Of a DNA stretch of 64,000 nucleotides, positions 34,531 through 46,559 are shown in pieces; position 1 is the first letter of the stretch; each line of letters opens with the position of its first letter. The translations under genes and the position numbers were made by a program. The notes under the pieces were generated by a model. That model was given only the letters and a program-made list of their open reading frames with translations, was not told where the DNA came from and did not search any database. Source of the stretch: Tanypteryx hageni (Eukaryota; Arthropoda; Insecta; Odonata; Petaluridae); NCBI GenBank assembly GCA_028673005.1, contig CM054113.1, positions 43,156,117-43,220,116 of the forward strand, in the 5' to 3' direction.

Positions 34531-36080
34531 AGCTTTAAAAAAATAACTGCGCATTGGCGCGTTTAATGACGCGTGTTTCAGGGCGTGTTTATAATTGTTA
34601 CATTGTAAGTGAATTGGGCGTTCATGTTACTATGCTAAATTGTACAAATATACTCGGTTGAGGTCTGAGGAGACTTGAAAATAGATCAAGGTCAAATTGC
34701 AGCGTTGTGCTATTTTTTCAAATTCCAAAATGCGACACTAGTTGTAGGCAAGGGCAGATTCTTCGAAAAACAGTTCCCCGAAAGTCAGTTCTTTGCGTCT
34801 TTGCGCGGTAATTTATGCTCTCTCCATCTGGACGTTGTGGAGGACCCATAAGGGTTTTGTTTCAAGTGGAGAGAGAGACCCTGTAGCAGCCCTTCACTTG
34901 CTCTATGCGGGATGTCTTCCGGTCACCATTTCAAAACGATTCAGGAAGGTCATTTTCGGGATAATCCGACTTATTTTATTGCTACAGCTTTTTAGCCATC
35001 CATGTACAATGTAACAATTTCTCTGAATTTTGAGTACTTGAAACTCACCAAATAAATCCAAAACGTCAATTTTACCGCACTAGTTTTCCAGCCATCTACG
35101 TAATTTTCTGCTAATTGAGCGAATAGACAGACAGATTCATTAGGTAAAAAAATAACTGGCAGCACTTTGCCTTACCATGTCCCTCAAACGGCCGGAACCA
35201 ATGAACGAAACTTAGCGTGGGTAAAAAAGTCCGTAAGAAAACAAAGAGGGAACTGAAGGGGAGAGGGTCCAAGGCGTCACCCTTGGTGTCAAGGAAAGGA
35301 AAGCTTACCCTCTCGACGTCCTCGGTGCATTTTATGAGGGTTTGAGACCGCACGTGGCGGAGCAAAGGAAAGGAGCGAGACAAGGAATGCGTTGGTCAAG
35401 CAAAAGGCGTTAATGAATTTGTCATAGAAAAATTACCGAAAGTCCCCTTGGGTAATCTTAAAATAAGGATCACTTTTCTCTGTGCTTTTGGTTGAAGGTG
35501 GATGTTTTCAGCAGTTTCCTTTGAGTTAGTGCCTTTTTGAGTCGAGAAAATCATCGACAGTGATTCGTGTGAAATGTGCTGCATTTCCTATGTTGTGCAG
35601 TAATTTAATTATGGCGGCATCAATGCAAGAGGTAGGTACTCATAGTAGATTTAACCAAATAATATTTCTGAAACTTCAAGAAGTTTAACTTTGTGTTTAT
35701 TTTTGTCGTTCGTTTGGAAAGGAAAACAAATTGTTTCCATCTTCCTTAAGAAAATTTCTTTGTTAATCATAAACTCACTAAGCAGGCGTGTACATTGTTT
35801 TCGAAGGAATGTTCTATTTAGATTTCGAGAATCGCACCTTAAATTATAGTTTGAGGATATTCTCTTTTCTGCTGTTGTTGAAAGGAAAGCGTATTTATCC
35901 CATAATTTCATGCCGTCAGCTCAATTATAGGTATAAATTTTCCATTGGAAAAACAACTTTCATTTAATTAATATATATTATTTACGTATTATTTCATTTT
36001 TCAATTTGTCGTAGATGTCTTTAATTTTTTAAGATTTTAATTTATTTTTAGGTATTATTAACAATTAATCCTTGTTTTAG
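34531..36080. other. Intergenic, nothing recognised
   Basis: Frames near 34793-35014 and 35111-35911 carry no known motif. A string ATGGCGGCATCAATGCAAGA followed by GGTAGGT near 35610 could be a tiny first exon of the hAT gene downstream, but this is not supported further. Confidence 0.4.
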
Positions 36081-36656
36081 ATGCCAGCGGTTAAAAAAAA
36101 CGATTATCTGGAGCTGAGTATTAGAGAAAGAGGATAGCAAGGCTTAAGGAAATACAGAGGAATTCATCTTCAATTACCAACTATTTCAAACTAAAATCAA
36201 CTCGTCGTCTTTAAGAACGTAGAGCATGAAGTGGTTGAGACAAATTATAACCAAATTCGGCACCAAATAACAGAAGAAAATACTAATGATAGTCATGTTT
36301 ACCCTGAAGATGAAATTGATCATAATGTTGATTCAGGGGGTTTTCTTGGTAATCTTTCAGAAGATCCAGGTTTGTGGCCGGAATTTATTCATGGAATAAA
36401 TTAAAAATTCATAAATAAATTCAAATTTATCTAACTTCATTGGCTGTAATGACTGGCAACATCTATCACAAATTTTAAGTAGACATGAGAAAGTGGTCAA
36501 CATATGAAATCATACAGGGATTGGATTCAGCTCTCCAGAGATTTAAAAAATCATACCAGTATTGACCATGAAAATCAATGTATTATTGAACACGAAAAGA
36601 AGCGGTGGCACGCAGTTATCGAAAGGATTGTTTGCGCCATACAATTTTTATCTAGA
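36081..36656 (+). mobile_element. ZMYM1-like hAT transposase, N-terminal (TTF-type) fragment
   Basis: Across frameshifts it reads an N-terminal leader (IRHQITEENTNDSHVYPED), then GFLGNLSEDPGLWPEF and the TTF-domain strings KSYRDWIQLSRDLKNHTSID, NQCIIEHEKKRWHAVIERIV and AIQFLSR. In this hAT type the TTF domain precedes the catalytic core, which is missing here. The frame is cut at FLSR by a second hAT tip at 36658. Confidence 0.8.
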
Positions 36657-36657
36657 C

Positions 36658-36780
36658 CAGCGGTACCCAAACTTTTCTTAGCTTTCAACACGGAAAAGAA
36701 ACGGCTCCTGGCCGAGGCAGCCCCAGCCTAGGGGCAGAATCGACCCACCAGGTCTTTTGAGATTTTAAAACAATATCTTC
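36658..36780. repeat. hAT-type tip inserted in the ZMYM1-like fragment
   Basis: CAGCGGTACCCAAACTTTTC is a typical hAT end. It replaces the transposase sequence after FLSR. No matching opposite end was found, so the extent is uncertain. Confidence 0.55.
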
Positions 36781-37013
36781 GTTGCGCTTGCCACTATCCC
36801 GCTACTCACAAAATGATCCCTCTCGGCGTCCCGTTCGGCGACCCAGCATGTTGGTTAAAATCGAGCGACATCCGACCGACCTGACCGACCTTATTCTGCT
36901 TTCATAGAAAATGTTCACAAATATTTTTAAAAACATCAATTTTAATCTCTGTATCTGCCTTCATTAAAACAATATCAACGAAAAAATGAGTATTTGCTTA
37001 TTTTCGTTACCAT

Positions 37014-37320
37014 CGTATTATTCATCGCAACCAAGGTGTTGTATAAACTTCAGAACAGCTTCGAAATTTCGTGGTTATGTCGATAATTTGTTTACTGTAA
37101 TTTTTTTATTTTCGTTACCGCCGTATTATTCATCGCAACCTAGGTATTGCTTAAACTTCGAAACGGTCGAAATTTGTCTTATTATTCATCGTAAACAAGG
37201 ATTGTTTATCTCATTGTACAGTATATGGGCATTGTGACTTTTTTATTATTCATCGCAACGAAGGTATTGTTTGAATTTCGAAACAGCGTCGACATTTGTC
37301 GTATTATCAACACTGTGACT
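37014..37320. repeat. Short tandem-like array, 3-4 units
   Basis: TATTATTCATCGCAACCAAG with GTGTTGTATAAACTTC and AACAGCTTCGAAATTT recurs at about 37016, 37122, 37180 (partial) and 37243. Unit spacing is irregular (60-105 bp). Confidence 0.7.
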
Positions 37321-38130
37321 TTTATCCCTGCGACTTTATTTCTGTGATTTTTTCCGTCCACCGACCGGCCTTGCTCGATAGTTTCACTCAAAACAACCAT
37401 CTCACTTCCGCTGCTCAATCTCTACGCAGAACGTAATGCTTCAAGTTACCGTTAAAATAGAATATATCGTTTTTCATTAGAAAGTATTGAGGTTGCATAT
37501 ATAATAATTTATGAAATATTGAAGAGAACATTCTCAATCAACTATATCAGGACGAATGTTACTTTCTGTTTCTTGTCATTTTTAAATGACGAAAAATAGG
37601 ACGGGTTCTATTCCATCATTTTTGTATCATTTTTCAAGTCTAAGGAAAAGTGATGCTTATTACTGGTCTGACAACTCGGAACTGAATTTAAGAGATCTTT
37701 TTCGAAGATCTTTTTACTTACGAATTAAAATATCATGTTCACCGTCGAGGGGCTCTAAGCCGCCCGTGACTTTTGTCCAAGTCGCCCATGGCTTGGGCCG
37801 CCCCTGGGTATAGTAGAACGTGCGGAATGCAACCCACTCACCCCATCCAAATGTTCCTACAGGATAAAGGGACTCTCTGTTGCGAGAACTTCCTTATTGC
37901 CTCTCAGACATACTTCTTTTATGTTTTAGGGTCACTCCCATTTCCCACTATCACGTAGCCAAGGGGAGGAGTAGTGGACTGGTGTGAAATACTTCGTTCG
38001 TCTGTTCCGCCGATATTCTTTCTTCCAAATTGCTGCTAAGCCGGTGCTCCACGGCAAAACACTTTGGTGTTTGGCGCTGTACATTAGGAAATATAGAGAG
38101 AGGAAGATGGTCGCTGTTTTATTATTCTCC
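37321..38130. other. Intergenic; one possible hAT-derived segment
   Basis: About 37745-37815 (GGGCTCTAAGCCGCCCGTGA, GGGCCGCCCCTGGGTATAG) has the GC-rich look of hAT subterminal DNA. Otherwise nothing is recognised. Confidence 0.35.
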
Positions 38131-38132
38131 AC

Positions 38133-38405
38133 CCAGTGACGTATGTAGCTAGTTTCTCCATCGCCCAGGGGCATATCACATAGATGCCTCCCGTTGCTCC
38201 CTGTACAATTTTCCAGACAAATGTAATGTGGGGAATGTGATGGAAAACCAAGCATACTATACTAGCATTTACATTCGGCATATATTGTATTATTATTATT
38301 GTTTATAAACAGACACGTTAATTTTCGGTCCATGCGTTTGCACCCCTTCAGGCCTGTGTTCGGGGGCAACTGCCCCTCTCTGCTCCCCCCTCGCTACGCC
38401 ACTGT
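38133..38405. repeat. Two hAT-type tips in inverted arrangement
   Basis: CAGTGACGTATGTAGCTAGT at 38133 and, inverted, CCCTCGCTACGCCACTG ending at 38403 (reverse complement CAGTGGCGTAGCGAGGG). They could be the two ends of one about 270-bp hAT MITE, or ends of two elements; no clear 8-bp duplication was found. Confidence 0.45.
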
Positions 38406-39071
38406 CTCCACCGAAGAACAAAATAAATTTCTGATAGAGAACCATGTAATGGTTGAATTTGTTGTGCCGTGTCGGTTTAGTGCTGCCACCACTCCGCGTT
38501 TGGGCAAGTCATCTCCGAGCTATGCGTGCTATGCGTTAAGTCACAATACCTCCGGATCAGTGAGATTAGTATCAGATTTATTTAAAATTTTGTGTTCAAC
38601 AACGTGTTACCTATGTGTGAGTGTATGAATAATATATTCGACGCAATTGAAAGATCGAACCGTATCACTTCTTAACTGAAGAAATTAGCAATTTTTATCT
38701 TCCGATTATTTCGTGATCCGGTCGAAACGTTTAAATTAACTGAAAAATTAATCGTAATTTGCTCCATTTGTGTGGGAATCGCGTTTTCTCCCACTTTCGT
38801 TGACTATTGAGTGATGACAATGTACCTCACAAATTAACGGAATTTCGTACGATGCACCTTTTAGGATCTAGCGAATCCGAAAGGGTGACGTGAAATTCAA
38901 AATTATGCGGAACCCTCTCCTGACATGCCGATCGTGAATCATCCTTAGACCAAATTTGTTTTCTCTCTTCTTCTATGGCACAATTACGAAGATTAACCTC
39001 TGCCTGTAAAATGGATGCAAAAATTACTCAGAGATACGCAATCGTAATATTGTTTGATACGTGGTCCTTCG
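38406..39071. other. Intergenic, nothing recognised
   Basis: Mixed composition; no coding or repeat signature. Confidence 0.4.
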
Positions 39072-39079
39072 CTTTTAAG

Positions 39080-39309
39080 CAGCGGTTCTCAAGCTTTAAA
39101 TTGCCGCGGCCCCCTTGAATATTCTAAAAACAAGAAACTTTATTGCAAATTTCTTCATTTTATATACTTAACTATTAATAACTTTTACCGCATCGTATTT
39201 CCTAAAATTCCCTGGTAAAATTTTATTATTCGTCAAAACTTAATTTTTTTACATTTTTTACCTTGCATCCAAAATAATTTTGCGGCTCCTCACAGTTTGA
39301 GAAACACTG
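39080..39309. mobile_element. hAT-type MITE, 230 bp, second copy of the 20232 family
   Basis: Ends are CAGCGGTTCTCAAGCTTT and CAGTTTGAGAAACACTG. The 8-bp CTTTTAAG flanks it on both sides (39072-39079 and 39310-39317). The interior matches 20232-20473 with scattered substitutions and a short gap near the right end. Confidence 0.93.
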
Positions 39310-39317
39310 CTTTTAAG

Positions 39318-40107
39318 GGTTCAACGAAGCTTGAAGTTGCCTTTTTAAATCCGAGGTCGAGTTATCTTTCCTTTCTCACTCACGAGCATAAATCATAACT
39401 TCGGGTCCGTAAAACCCGACCAAATCATTAGACGTTTTCTCCCTGCTTCTAGCCCATCTGAAACACTAAACCAACCTTTCTTTTACCCTCTGTGTGTTTA
39501 CAGTAGACATAAACAACGCACAGCTCTGGCATCTCATGAGATGAAACTTTTTTAATTAAAAACTAATGAGTGCCTATCGTGGGAACAGGCAACTTAGGAG
39601 TTCTCTCAAGTGGTTGACGAAATACGCTCACGAAAGCATCCTTGAAATCGGAGCCGCAGACCCGCAGCGGAGAAGTTTTGCTCTCTCGTCAAAACCGAGA
39701 GACAACGCCACACTGCCCCAAACTTTCATTGTTATTGAAATTTATGATTAAAATATTGTTCAAGAATAAGCAATTGTATATACAAAATTAAAAATAGTTT
39801 TCATAACCTTGTGGTGGCTAATGGAGATTCTTGAGATTAGTGTTTTTTTTTCAGTTTATCGATATTTAAGTTCTTATTCTTGAATTTGTTTTCTTCCATA
39901 AGACGAGCTCGATAATTCCCTATTGAATTAAAATCTTGTGGGAAACTGCATTTATTAAGCAACTTGAAACCACAAAAAATCAGGAACAAAATACAAAATT
40001 CCGATGAGTAAAATAACTATATGACTATGGTTGAGAGTCGTAAGCTAGGGAACAATGTCAATCCACCTCTCCCCTTGCACGGTTTCGTTTTACACGTTTT
40101 CGGTTTA
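39318..40107. other. Intergenic, nothing recognised
   Basis: Short frames only, up to the Harbinger tip at 40108. Confidence 0.45.
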
Positions 40108-41400
40108 GGGCGAATTTACACGGCTCACTTTGGATGATCATCCCGGGCAGCAAATCAATGAAAGTGAACATCCAACAAAATCCACTTGAGAAGGCTTTGT
40201 GGAAAGATTCCATAATGTAAATGAAAGAAATTACAATTTTCTTTCATTCACATTGTGAACATCCAAGATGAACGATGACAGAAGTAGAGGAAGGCTCTAC
40301 TTTTGTTCACTCAGGATGAAGTATCGAGGATGAATCATCAAGAGTGAACCATGTACACAAGTGGAAACTTCCATTCCACTACAGTGAATGACAGATCTTT
40401 CAACAGAGCTGTCAGTATTGCGTTGTGCAAAAATGAAGACATTCTCAATTTGAAATTTGATAATTTTTCTGTTTTGTTTTAAATAGTGCAATCATGGTTT
40501 TCAAAAGGAGGGAAGATCACTCCTCCCCCATACTTTTGGACTTATTAAAAGGCCGTGAGTGTCTCTGAAATAACAAAATTGAAGAGTTCAAGAACAAAAC
40601 TGCCAGAGAGAACGCTGTGCAAGATTTAATAAAATATCTAAATTTGCCGGAAGTGACGGTAGATGATGTAAAAGCAAAAATTTAAACGATTCGCACACGT
40701 TATGCATCCGAGCTATCAATAGTTACGCAATCTGAAAAAAGTGGTGCGGGAGGTGATGATATTTCTATTCCGAAACTATTTTGGTTCAAACAGGCTGACT
40801 CATTTTTACGAGGTATTTGTACACCTAGAAGCAGTACATCAAATTATGTAAGTAAACTTTATTTAAGTGCCTACATCAAAAAATGTTCCTGTTAATAGTA
40901 ATACAATACATAGTATGTTATTTTAAGAAGTACATAGATATTCAAATCATTTTCCGCTGCCATGGCACAATCTCAGTCGAACAAAATTTTTCAGCCTACA
41001 TATCACGTACAGCGCTAGCTGCTCTCTTATGGTTGTTGCTTGAAAGATGTGTCACGTTTGGCGCTAAAATTGCCGCCGGAGCACGATCCGCAACTGGCCT
41101 TTCGCGAATAACTTGGAAACGGTCAAATCTACGGCGAAACTGTACATAAACAAACTTGTAGAAAATAAAATTTTCTATAGGAATGGTTCTTTGCAGTTTT
41201 TTGCTACTGCAATGGTATAGCAGAAAATAAGCATTTTTTGCGGAACGCAGGTCGCGCGCTGTCTTAAAATCAAATGTTGTGAGCTAGTTTCCACGCCTGC
41301 TTTTCTATTTTTCTTTTTTTATAAGTCTTCTGCACTCATTAATCAAATGTTCACAAATAATATGAATACCAACACGAACTACCTCACTTGACTCCATATT
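40108..41400. mobile_element. PIF/Harbinger element with MADF gene (+) and opposing nuclease start (-)
   Basis: TTA precedes the tip GGGCGAATTTACACGGCTCA. Subterminal GTGAAC and GATGAA boxes are repeated between 40130 and 40350. A MADF-domain gene runs rightward (40494-40847). From 41397 leftward on the minus strand a frame begins MESSEVVRVGIHIICEHLIN then ECRRLIKK, which resembles the N terminus of Harbinger nucleases. Two genes reading toward each other, one DNA-binding and one nuclease, is the usual Harbinger plan. The nuclease core and right end are missing. Confidence 0.65.
40494..40847 (+). pseudogene. MADF-domain DNA-binding protein of the Harbinger element (two stops)
   Basis: Frame: MVFKRREDHSSPILLDLLKG, RECL-stop-NNKIEEFKN, ARENAVQDLIKYLNLPEVTV, DDVKAKI-stop-TIRTRYASEL, GGDDISIPKLFWFKQADSFL, RGICTPRSSTSNY, then donor GTAAGT at 40848. 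This covers a whole MADF domain. The TGA after CL is likely a former Trp codon (the usual CLW of MADF). The second stop is TAA. In Harbinger elements this protein helps the nuclease bind the ends; that role is family knowledge. Confidence 0.75.
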
Positions 41401-42970
41401 GAAATGAACTGGCTATTTCACATTAGATTGGCGAATATTTAAAACATCCTGGAGCTTTAGTTTATAAGAGTCAAAAAATTTGCTCTATTTATATCCAGCT
41501 GGAAAACCCGTTAAAACCACGAATGATGAAGGATCGTGCCATGACGATTATACAAAACAGGCATAAATGTACCTACCTATTGATCGTTAAACTTTTGAGC
41601 AGCTTACGGCTGTTTCTATTTTGTGCTCTCTGAGTTCACCGTAAAATAAGGAAAGAGAAAACACTTGAAGGCTGAAGAGTTTATCGTAAGAGATAGCTTT
41701 TTTTGAATTAATCATTTAATGTTATTTTCCAGGCCATGAGCTCCTGGAATCCCGTTAAATCTGGCGTAAAGGGTAATTTTGGGTTTTGGATCAATTTTCT
41801 GAACATGATAACAAACAGTTATCTCTTGAAGAGGAACAATCATTAATTTATTTAGCATCAAATGCTCAACTCAAAATTCTAAAAAAATAACACTACGACT
41901 CGAAAAATGTTGGATCAAGATTAAAAATTATTATTCTCCGCTAAATATTCTCCTTCCATTCATGTCTACGTATCTTTGTGAATCGGAATTTTTGACTGTG
42001 GTCTCTACAAAAACAAAGAACAGAAATCGTTTAAAACCGCAGTCAACGTTGAGGTTATCTCTGACTTATTTATGTAGTTCTAAAAATGAATCAACTTGTG
42101 CAGGAATTTCAACACCAAGGCTCCCATTAACACAAACTGGTAATGCATGCTTATTTACTGGTATAAAAATAAATGTTTAATATACATATATGCTACAATC
42201 CTTCTGTATTACACATTTTAGAAATCAAAAGATGTTTTTATCTATGCTTTTTGTTTTTAAAGCTATTTCAGATTTACCAAATTTCTCATATAAACATCAG
42301 TTGAAAATAAATTTGGGAATAAGACTATAAAAAAATTAATGAGGCGGTCCCAGAAAGGAGAGAAACTTGTACAATTTATTTGAAAATGGCCTAGTAAACT
42401 ACATAACCAAGCAACTACTTACGTTAAACGTAGATAAAGTAAGTAGTACATGTAATTAGTTTAGCGTAAGTAAATGAGGTGGTCCGCTGGGGCTGGAAGT
42501 GTTGTTGAGGTGTTCCGCGAAGTCCAGAAGGCTGAGAAACTCTGCTCTAGAGCGAGGGTTTCCTGCTTATTTCAAAAGACCTGTAGAATAAACATTCGCG
42601 CTTATCTTGTTTCCATTTGGGTTATCGCAAAGTCAGATATTTTCTTTCGGTGTTAAGACGACTGCTGTTTTAACTACTGTAAACTCCGTTCCCTTGATAA
42701 TTTTCGAAGGCGAGGATGACAACACTCGACATAACCCTTCGCTTCGGTCGTGTCCTGCTCTTTCATATCCAGATAAGGTATCGAAGTTGACGCCCTAAGA
42801 ACAATGGAAAGGAAGTCAGTTATGATAGTGATGTAGGGAGTGACGGTCGCCTGAGGATCTTTTTACTTCGGGTCATGTGTTATAAGAAAAGCGTGAGAAA
42901 CGTGTTTCTTAAGCTGCAATTCGCGTCCCCAAGGGGTGAGGAGAGGAGGAAGGGGAGGCGGCATATATGG
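41401..42970. other. Intergenic, nothing recognised
   Basis: Frames near 41962-42180 and 42474-42798 have no known motif. Confidence 0.4.
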
Positions 42971-43290
42971 CAGAGTTTCTCAAACGGTGAGCCGCAAAAG
43001 GAGGTGAGCTGTGAAAATTTGATACAATTTAAGATTTGTTAACAATATTTAAAAACTGCAGCAAAAGTGTAGCAAAAACTTAATATTTTGTAAAAATCAA
43101 ACGTTATAAATAACTAATGAAAATGTTAGTAAATTGCTTTGTTTTTTATATATAACCCGCTACTTTTAGTCAAGAATATAGAATTTTCCTGCCTATTCAC
43201 CTATTGATATAGGTGGGCCGTGGATACTTTCATGTATTTTAGGTGGACCGCGGATAATTTCCATATATTAGGTGGGCCGTGTTATCACGC
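42971..43290. repeat. hAT-type tip followed by a three-unit GGTGGGCCGTGG repeat
   Basis: CAGAGTTTCTCAAACGGTGA with GCCGC at 42971 is hAT-like. At 43211-43280 AGGTGGGCCGTGGATACTTT, AGGTGGACCGCGGATAATTT and AGGTGGGCCGTG repeat at about 30-35 bp spacing. They may be subterminal repeats of the same element. Confidence 0.5.
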
Positions 43291-43574
43291 GTCCTCCCGA
43301 ACGACCTATGCCAAGATTCGGCAACATTTTTTCCGTTTGGTGCTCTATTTACCAATATTCATATATATTGGAATCCTGCCACCGTTAAATTTATTTTTCC
43401 CATCACGCTTACGAAAAGTATGTTATCATAATCCTCTGATTATAATGCTTTATAATTGCATTACGAAATACAATCGAAATAAAAGTAAATTTATTTTAAA
43501 AATACGTATTTTTTGTAATTCTTTTCTGAAATATAGTGCCGTGTAAAATCTATCCCGATCACCGACTAACACAC

Positions 43575-43742
43575 ACACAGACGCACCCACAGACATCATC
43601 GAGAAAATAGTCAAAACATGTTCAGGGGACCTTAAAACATGGATTTCCGTTGAAATCTCGGATTCGATTTTTTCATGTAAACAATATCTACTTTATAAAT
43701 AAAGTATAAATACTTTCTCTATACTTCGTATATGGAGAAATA
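43575..43742 (-). repeat. Dispersed repeat family H, copy 2 (hairpin end)
   Basis: The reverse complement matches 60871-61000: hairpin ACTTTCTCTATACTTCGTAT (arm now diverged), then TCGATTTTTTCATG and CATGTTCAGGGGACCTT, and GAGAAAATAGT with CACCCACAGACATCAT. It covers the half that copy 1 lacks. Confidence 0.7.
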
Positions 43743-44933
43743 AAAATACATTTAATTCCTGACGCATCTATGTAAGATTTTGTAAGCGCAAGGAAATGGA
43801 TTATCTACAACGAAGAAAAGAACGTAAACGCAAATATTACAACTACTGAACTCAAGTGAGGTATGTTTTAAATAATTTTCGATTGTTTGGTTGATTAAAA
43901 GTGATTTCCCTGGAATCATTTCTGACTTATCGTTTTGCAGTATTTATTCATTAAAATTACGTAATATGTTTATTAATGCAACCAATCAGGGGAGGGGGAA
44001 GAAATGTTAAGTAGGCAGAGAGATATACACAATCGAGTCCTAATGTTTTGCTATTTTATGGTGTGCATTCGTACAAATTGTATCGTTTAATTTCAAATAC
44101 TCCATCGCACGAAACGCGCCTATTTGTGATACACTGTACACTTTCCTAACTGGTTTTATTTATATCAACATTTTCGAAGAGAACGTAGGATGATTTTAGT
44201 TTAGTTTGGTTGTTTAAGGGGGATCCGTTCAAAATTTTCGCGGGCGGCCCAGAATTTGTAGTTACGTCACTGGCGCTGTGTTGTTAATTTTCATACTTAT
44301 GACTTCTGTAGTATAGTTTATCACATCGAGTTCTATTGATGGATTAATTTTAATAAAAAAACTTCGAGACGCTTTTAATTAAATCGACATTTCGTCAAGT
44401 TCGACGAAAATAAACTGCCCTCCATTGTCGCGTGGTATGATTAATTTCAACAAAGTGTATATAAAGTATGTATATATAAAATGCAAGATTTCGTCTGATT
44501 TTTCTTAACCGTTTAGTCTACAGATCCGCGTCCATGCTACAGACCCGCAGAATAGCAGAAAGCACTTTAAAAAAAAACTCAGTGGCACATAAAACTTGCA
44601 CTTTCACCAAAATCTCGAAATGTATTATTTCACAGCCACTATACTTTCTCTACAGGGTCTTCTATATGTTTTCCCCTTTTAATTTTAAATTTCAAAACTT
44701 TATGAAAATAAATGTGATTTTCCATTGATGCTCCCATAAAGAGAGCTTTCTTTTTACCGAGTTTGGCGCCCCCACGCCACAAATGAGGAACGCGTGCTAA
44801 CCGAAAAGCAATAATCAAACCTTTTGAAAATGGTCATAGTGCCTCGCAAAATTGCTCGAATTGCACTATTCAGCTGTAAAGAGGACCATTATTCACCACC
44901 AGGAAACGGGAACCACTTTAGACCAGGGACGAG
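43743..44933. other. Intergenic; one hAT-like tip
   Basis: About 44235-44275 reads, inverted, CAGTGACGTAACTACAAATT with CTGGGCCGCCCGCGAAAAT, a hAT-type end. Nothing else is recognised. Confidence 0.4.
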
Positions 44934-44935
44934 CA

Positions 44936-45960
44936 ACCTACGGCTAGCGGGCCGTTTCCGGCTTTGATGAAGACGTCGTCTGCGATATTAAATACGAATA
45001 ATTTTGTATATTTCGATTACAATTGTTGCCATAATACCTTGCCTGGTGAAGTTTTAACGCTAAAAAATGGTTAAGACTTTATATTCATTTTAAAAATCAC
45101 ATATGATTTCTTAAGCAAGTATTGATGTAAACTCTCACCCTCCCCATTGAGACACTCGCAACTTATAATACGTCAAAGCACTCACATCTACGAATGCGGC
45201 ACGCCAAGTGAAGACGTTGCACATTAGACGGATAAAAGAATGGCCGCCCACGCACAGAGCGCCCTTTAGGTAGTGTTACCAGATAGCAGAGGTTAAATAC
45301 CCAGGCAGCGAAGACCAAAAAGCTAGACAAACGTAATATTTATTGACATAATCCTCTCCTGGACATGATTCTCGGACCCTGATTTTGAGATGCGAAATTT
45401 AGAGTTTCTCATTTTTTCTTTTAAATGGAAATTTAAAAATATAGTTTAACATAAATCATTGTAACTTGTTCAACATTCATTTTATGTTTTTAAATAGTTT
45501 CTCTATAATGTGTTCAGTGGAAAATATATATTGAATATCTCTTAAGACCCCCGGGAATTTAAGGATGAACGACTATGAAACCTAAATTTTTAAGAATGCC
45601 ACAAAAGTATTAAGTATGGATGTAGAAACTTTGGTAATCAAAATTTATAATGAATTCTCTTCGTCTACAAAAAAGGGGGAAGAAATTCTTCGGCATGTTC
45701 CAACAAGATGACTGTCTTTAAAACCAGCAATCATCAGATTTGTAGAGATAGGTCTAAAACATTACTTTTTAAACTAAGGCGAAGAAAAGTGCGACAAACT
45801 AGTTTGGCAATTTGTTGCATGTGGCGGAGGAACAGAATCTGCAAAGGAAGATATGATATCTGCAGTAGAAATTTATCTGTACTTTGTACACCACATCGCT
45901 GGTATATTTTACGATAAAATTTTGCTGTTAGAGAATAATTTTTGTTATTATACTTCCTTA
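44936..45960 (+). mobile_element. hAT element remnant with transposase C-terminal fragment
   Basis: The left tip CAGGGACGAGCAACCTACGG is of the kind seen on hAT elements with reference-style CAGxGGTCGGCAACC ends. A transposase stretch at about 45610-45960 reads MDVETLVIKIYNEFSSSTKK, EILRHVPTR, stop, LSLKPAIIRFVEIGLKHYF, VWQFVACGGGTESAKEDMIS. The TGA sits where the hAT motif RWLSL has Trp. The right end is not found. Confidence 0.6.
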
Positions 45961-46559
45961 TACAGAATTATGAATGATTGAATAATCAACTAAATCAAAG
46001 GATTAAGGATGAATTTTAAGGAGAGTTGACCAAAACATTCCTTTTGTCGCGAAAATGCATCATGCAAAAAATTAGAAATTTTTTTATTTCTTTTGCTTTG
46101 TTGATATTTTCTTAGTAAAAACAAAATATAAATTGAAGAAAATTGTTTTATTATAAAAAATCAGGCATTAAGGAGTTAAGGGCCAATTGTTTCTGAAGAA
46201 GATTTGACTCTCACCTTTCTATTTGCATGGTAAAGTAAAATTTTCTTATTTAAATAGCATAAATTATAACTTTATAGCATAAACGGACGAATAACTAAAC
46301 TGTAAATTTTCTTCATCCTTATTTATTCACATAGATATTGATTATTTCATTTAACTTTTTTTTGTTTACTCTAATTGCTCTAATTTACGAAAAAATATTC
46401 CTAAATAATATCACGATCCGTAAACATATTAACGCTAAACTTTCCGCTAATAACGATTTGCTTGAGGAAGATAAATTAGCAATTTTTTAGCTTCTTAAAA
46501 TGTTCCAGCGTTTTATTATTTCATTTAGGAATCATTCTTTCGGCGATGATTCTTACTAG
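45961..46559. other. Intergenic upstream of RNF216, AT-rich
   Basis: No coding signature. Confidence 0.5.

Noticed and set aside
35610..35630. Tiny first exon MAASMQE with donor GTAGGT
   Set aside because: Too short, and no downstream exon could be joined with confidence.
37932..38255. 107-codon minus-strand frame
   Set aside because: No motif; it overlaps hAT-type tips at 38133-38405.
40494..40847. MADF gene as a host transcription factor
   Set aside because: Two in-frame stops, and a Harbinger tip with TTA lies directly upstream; better read as transposon cargo.
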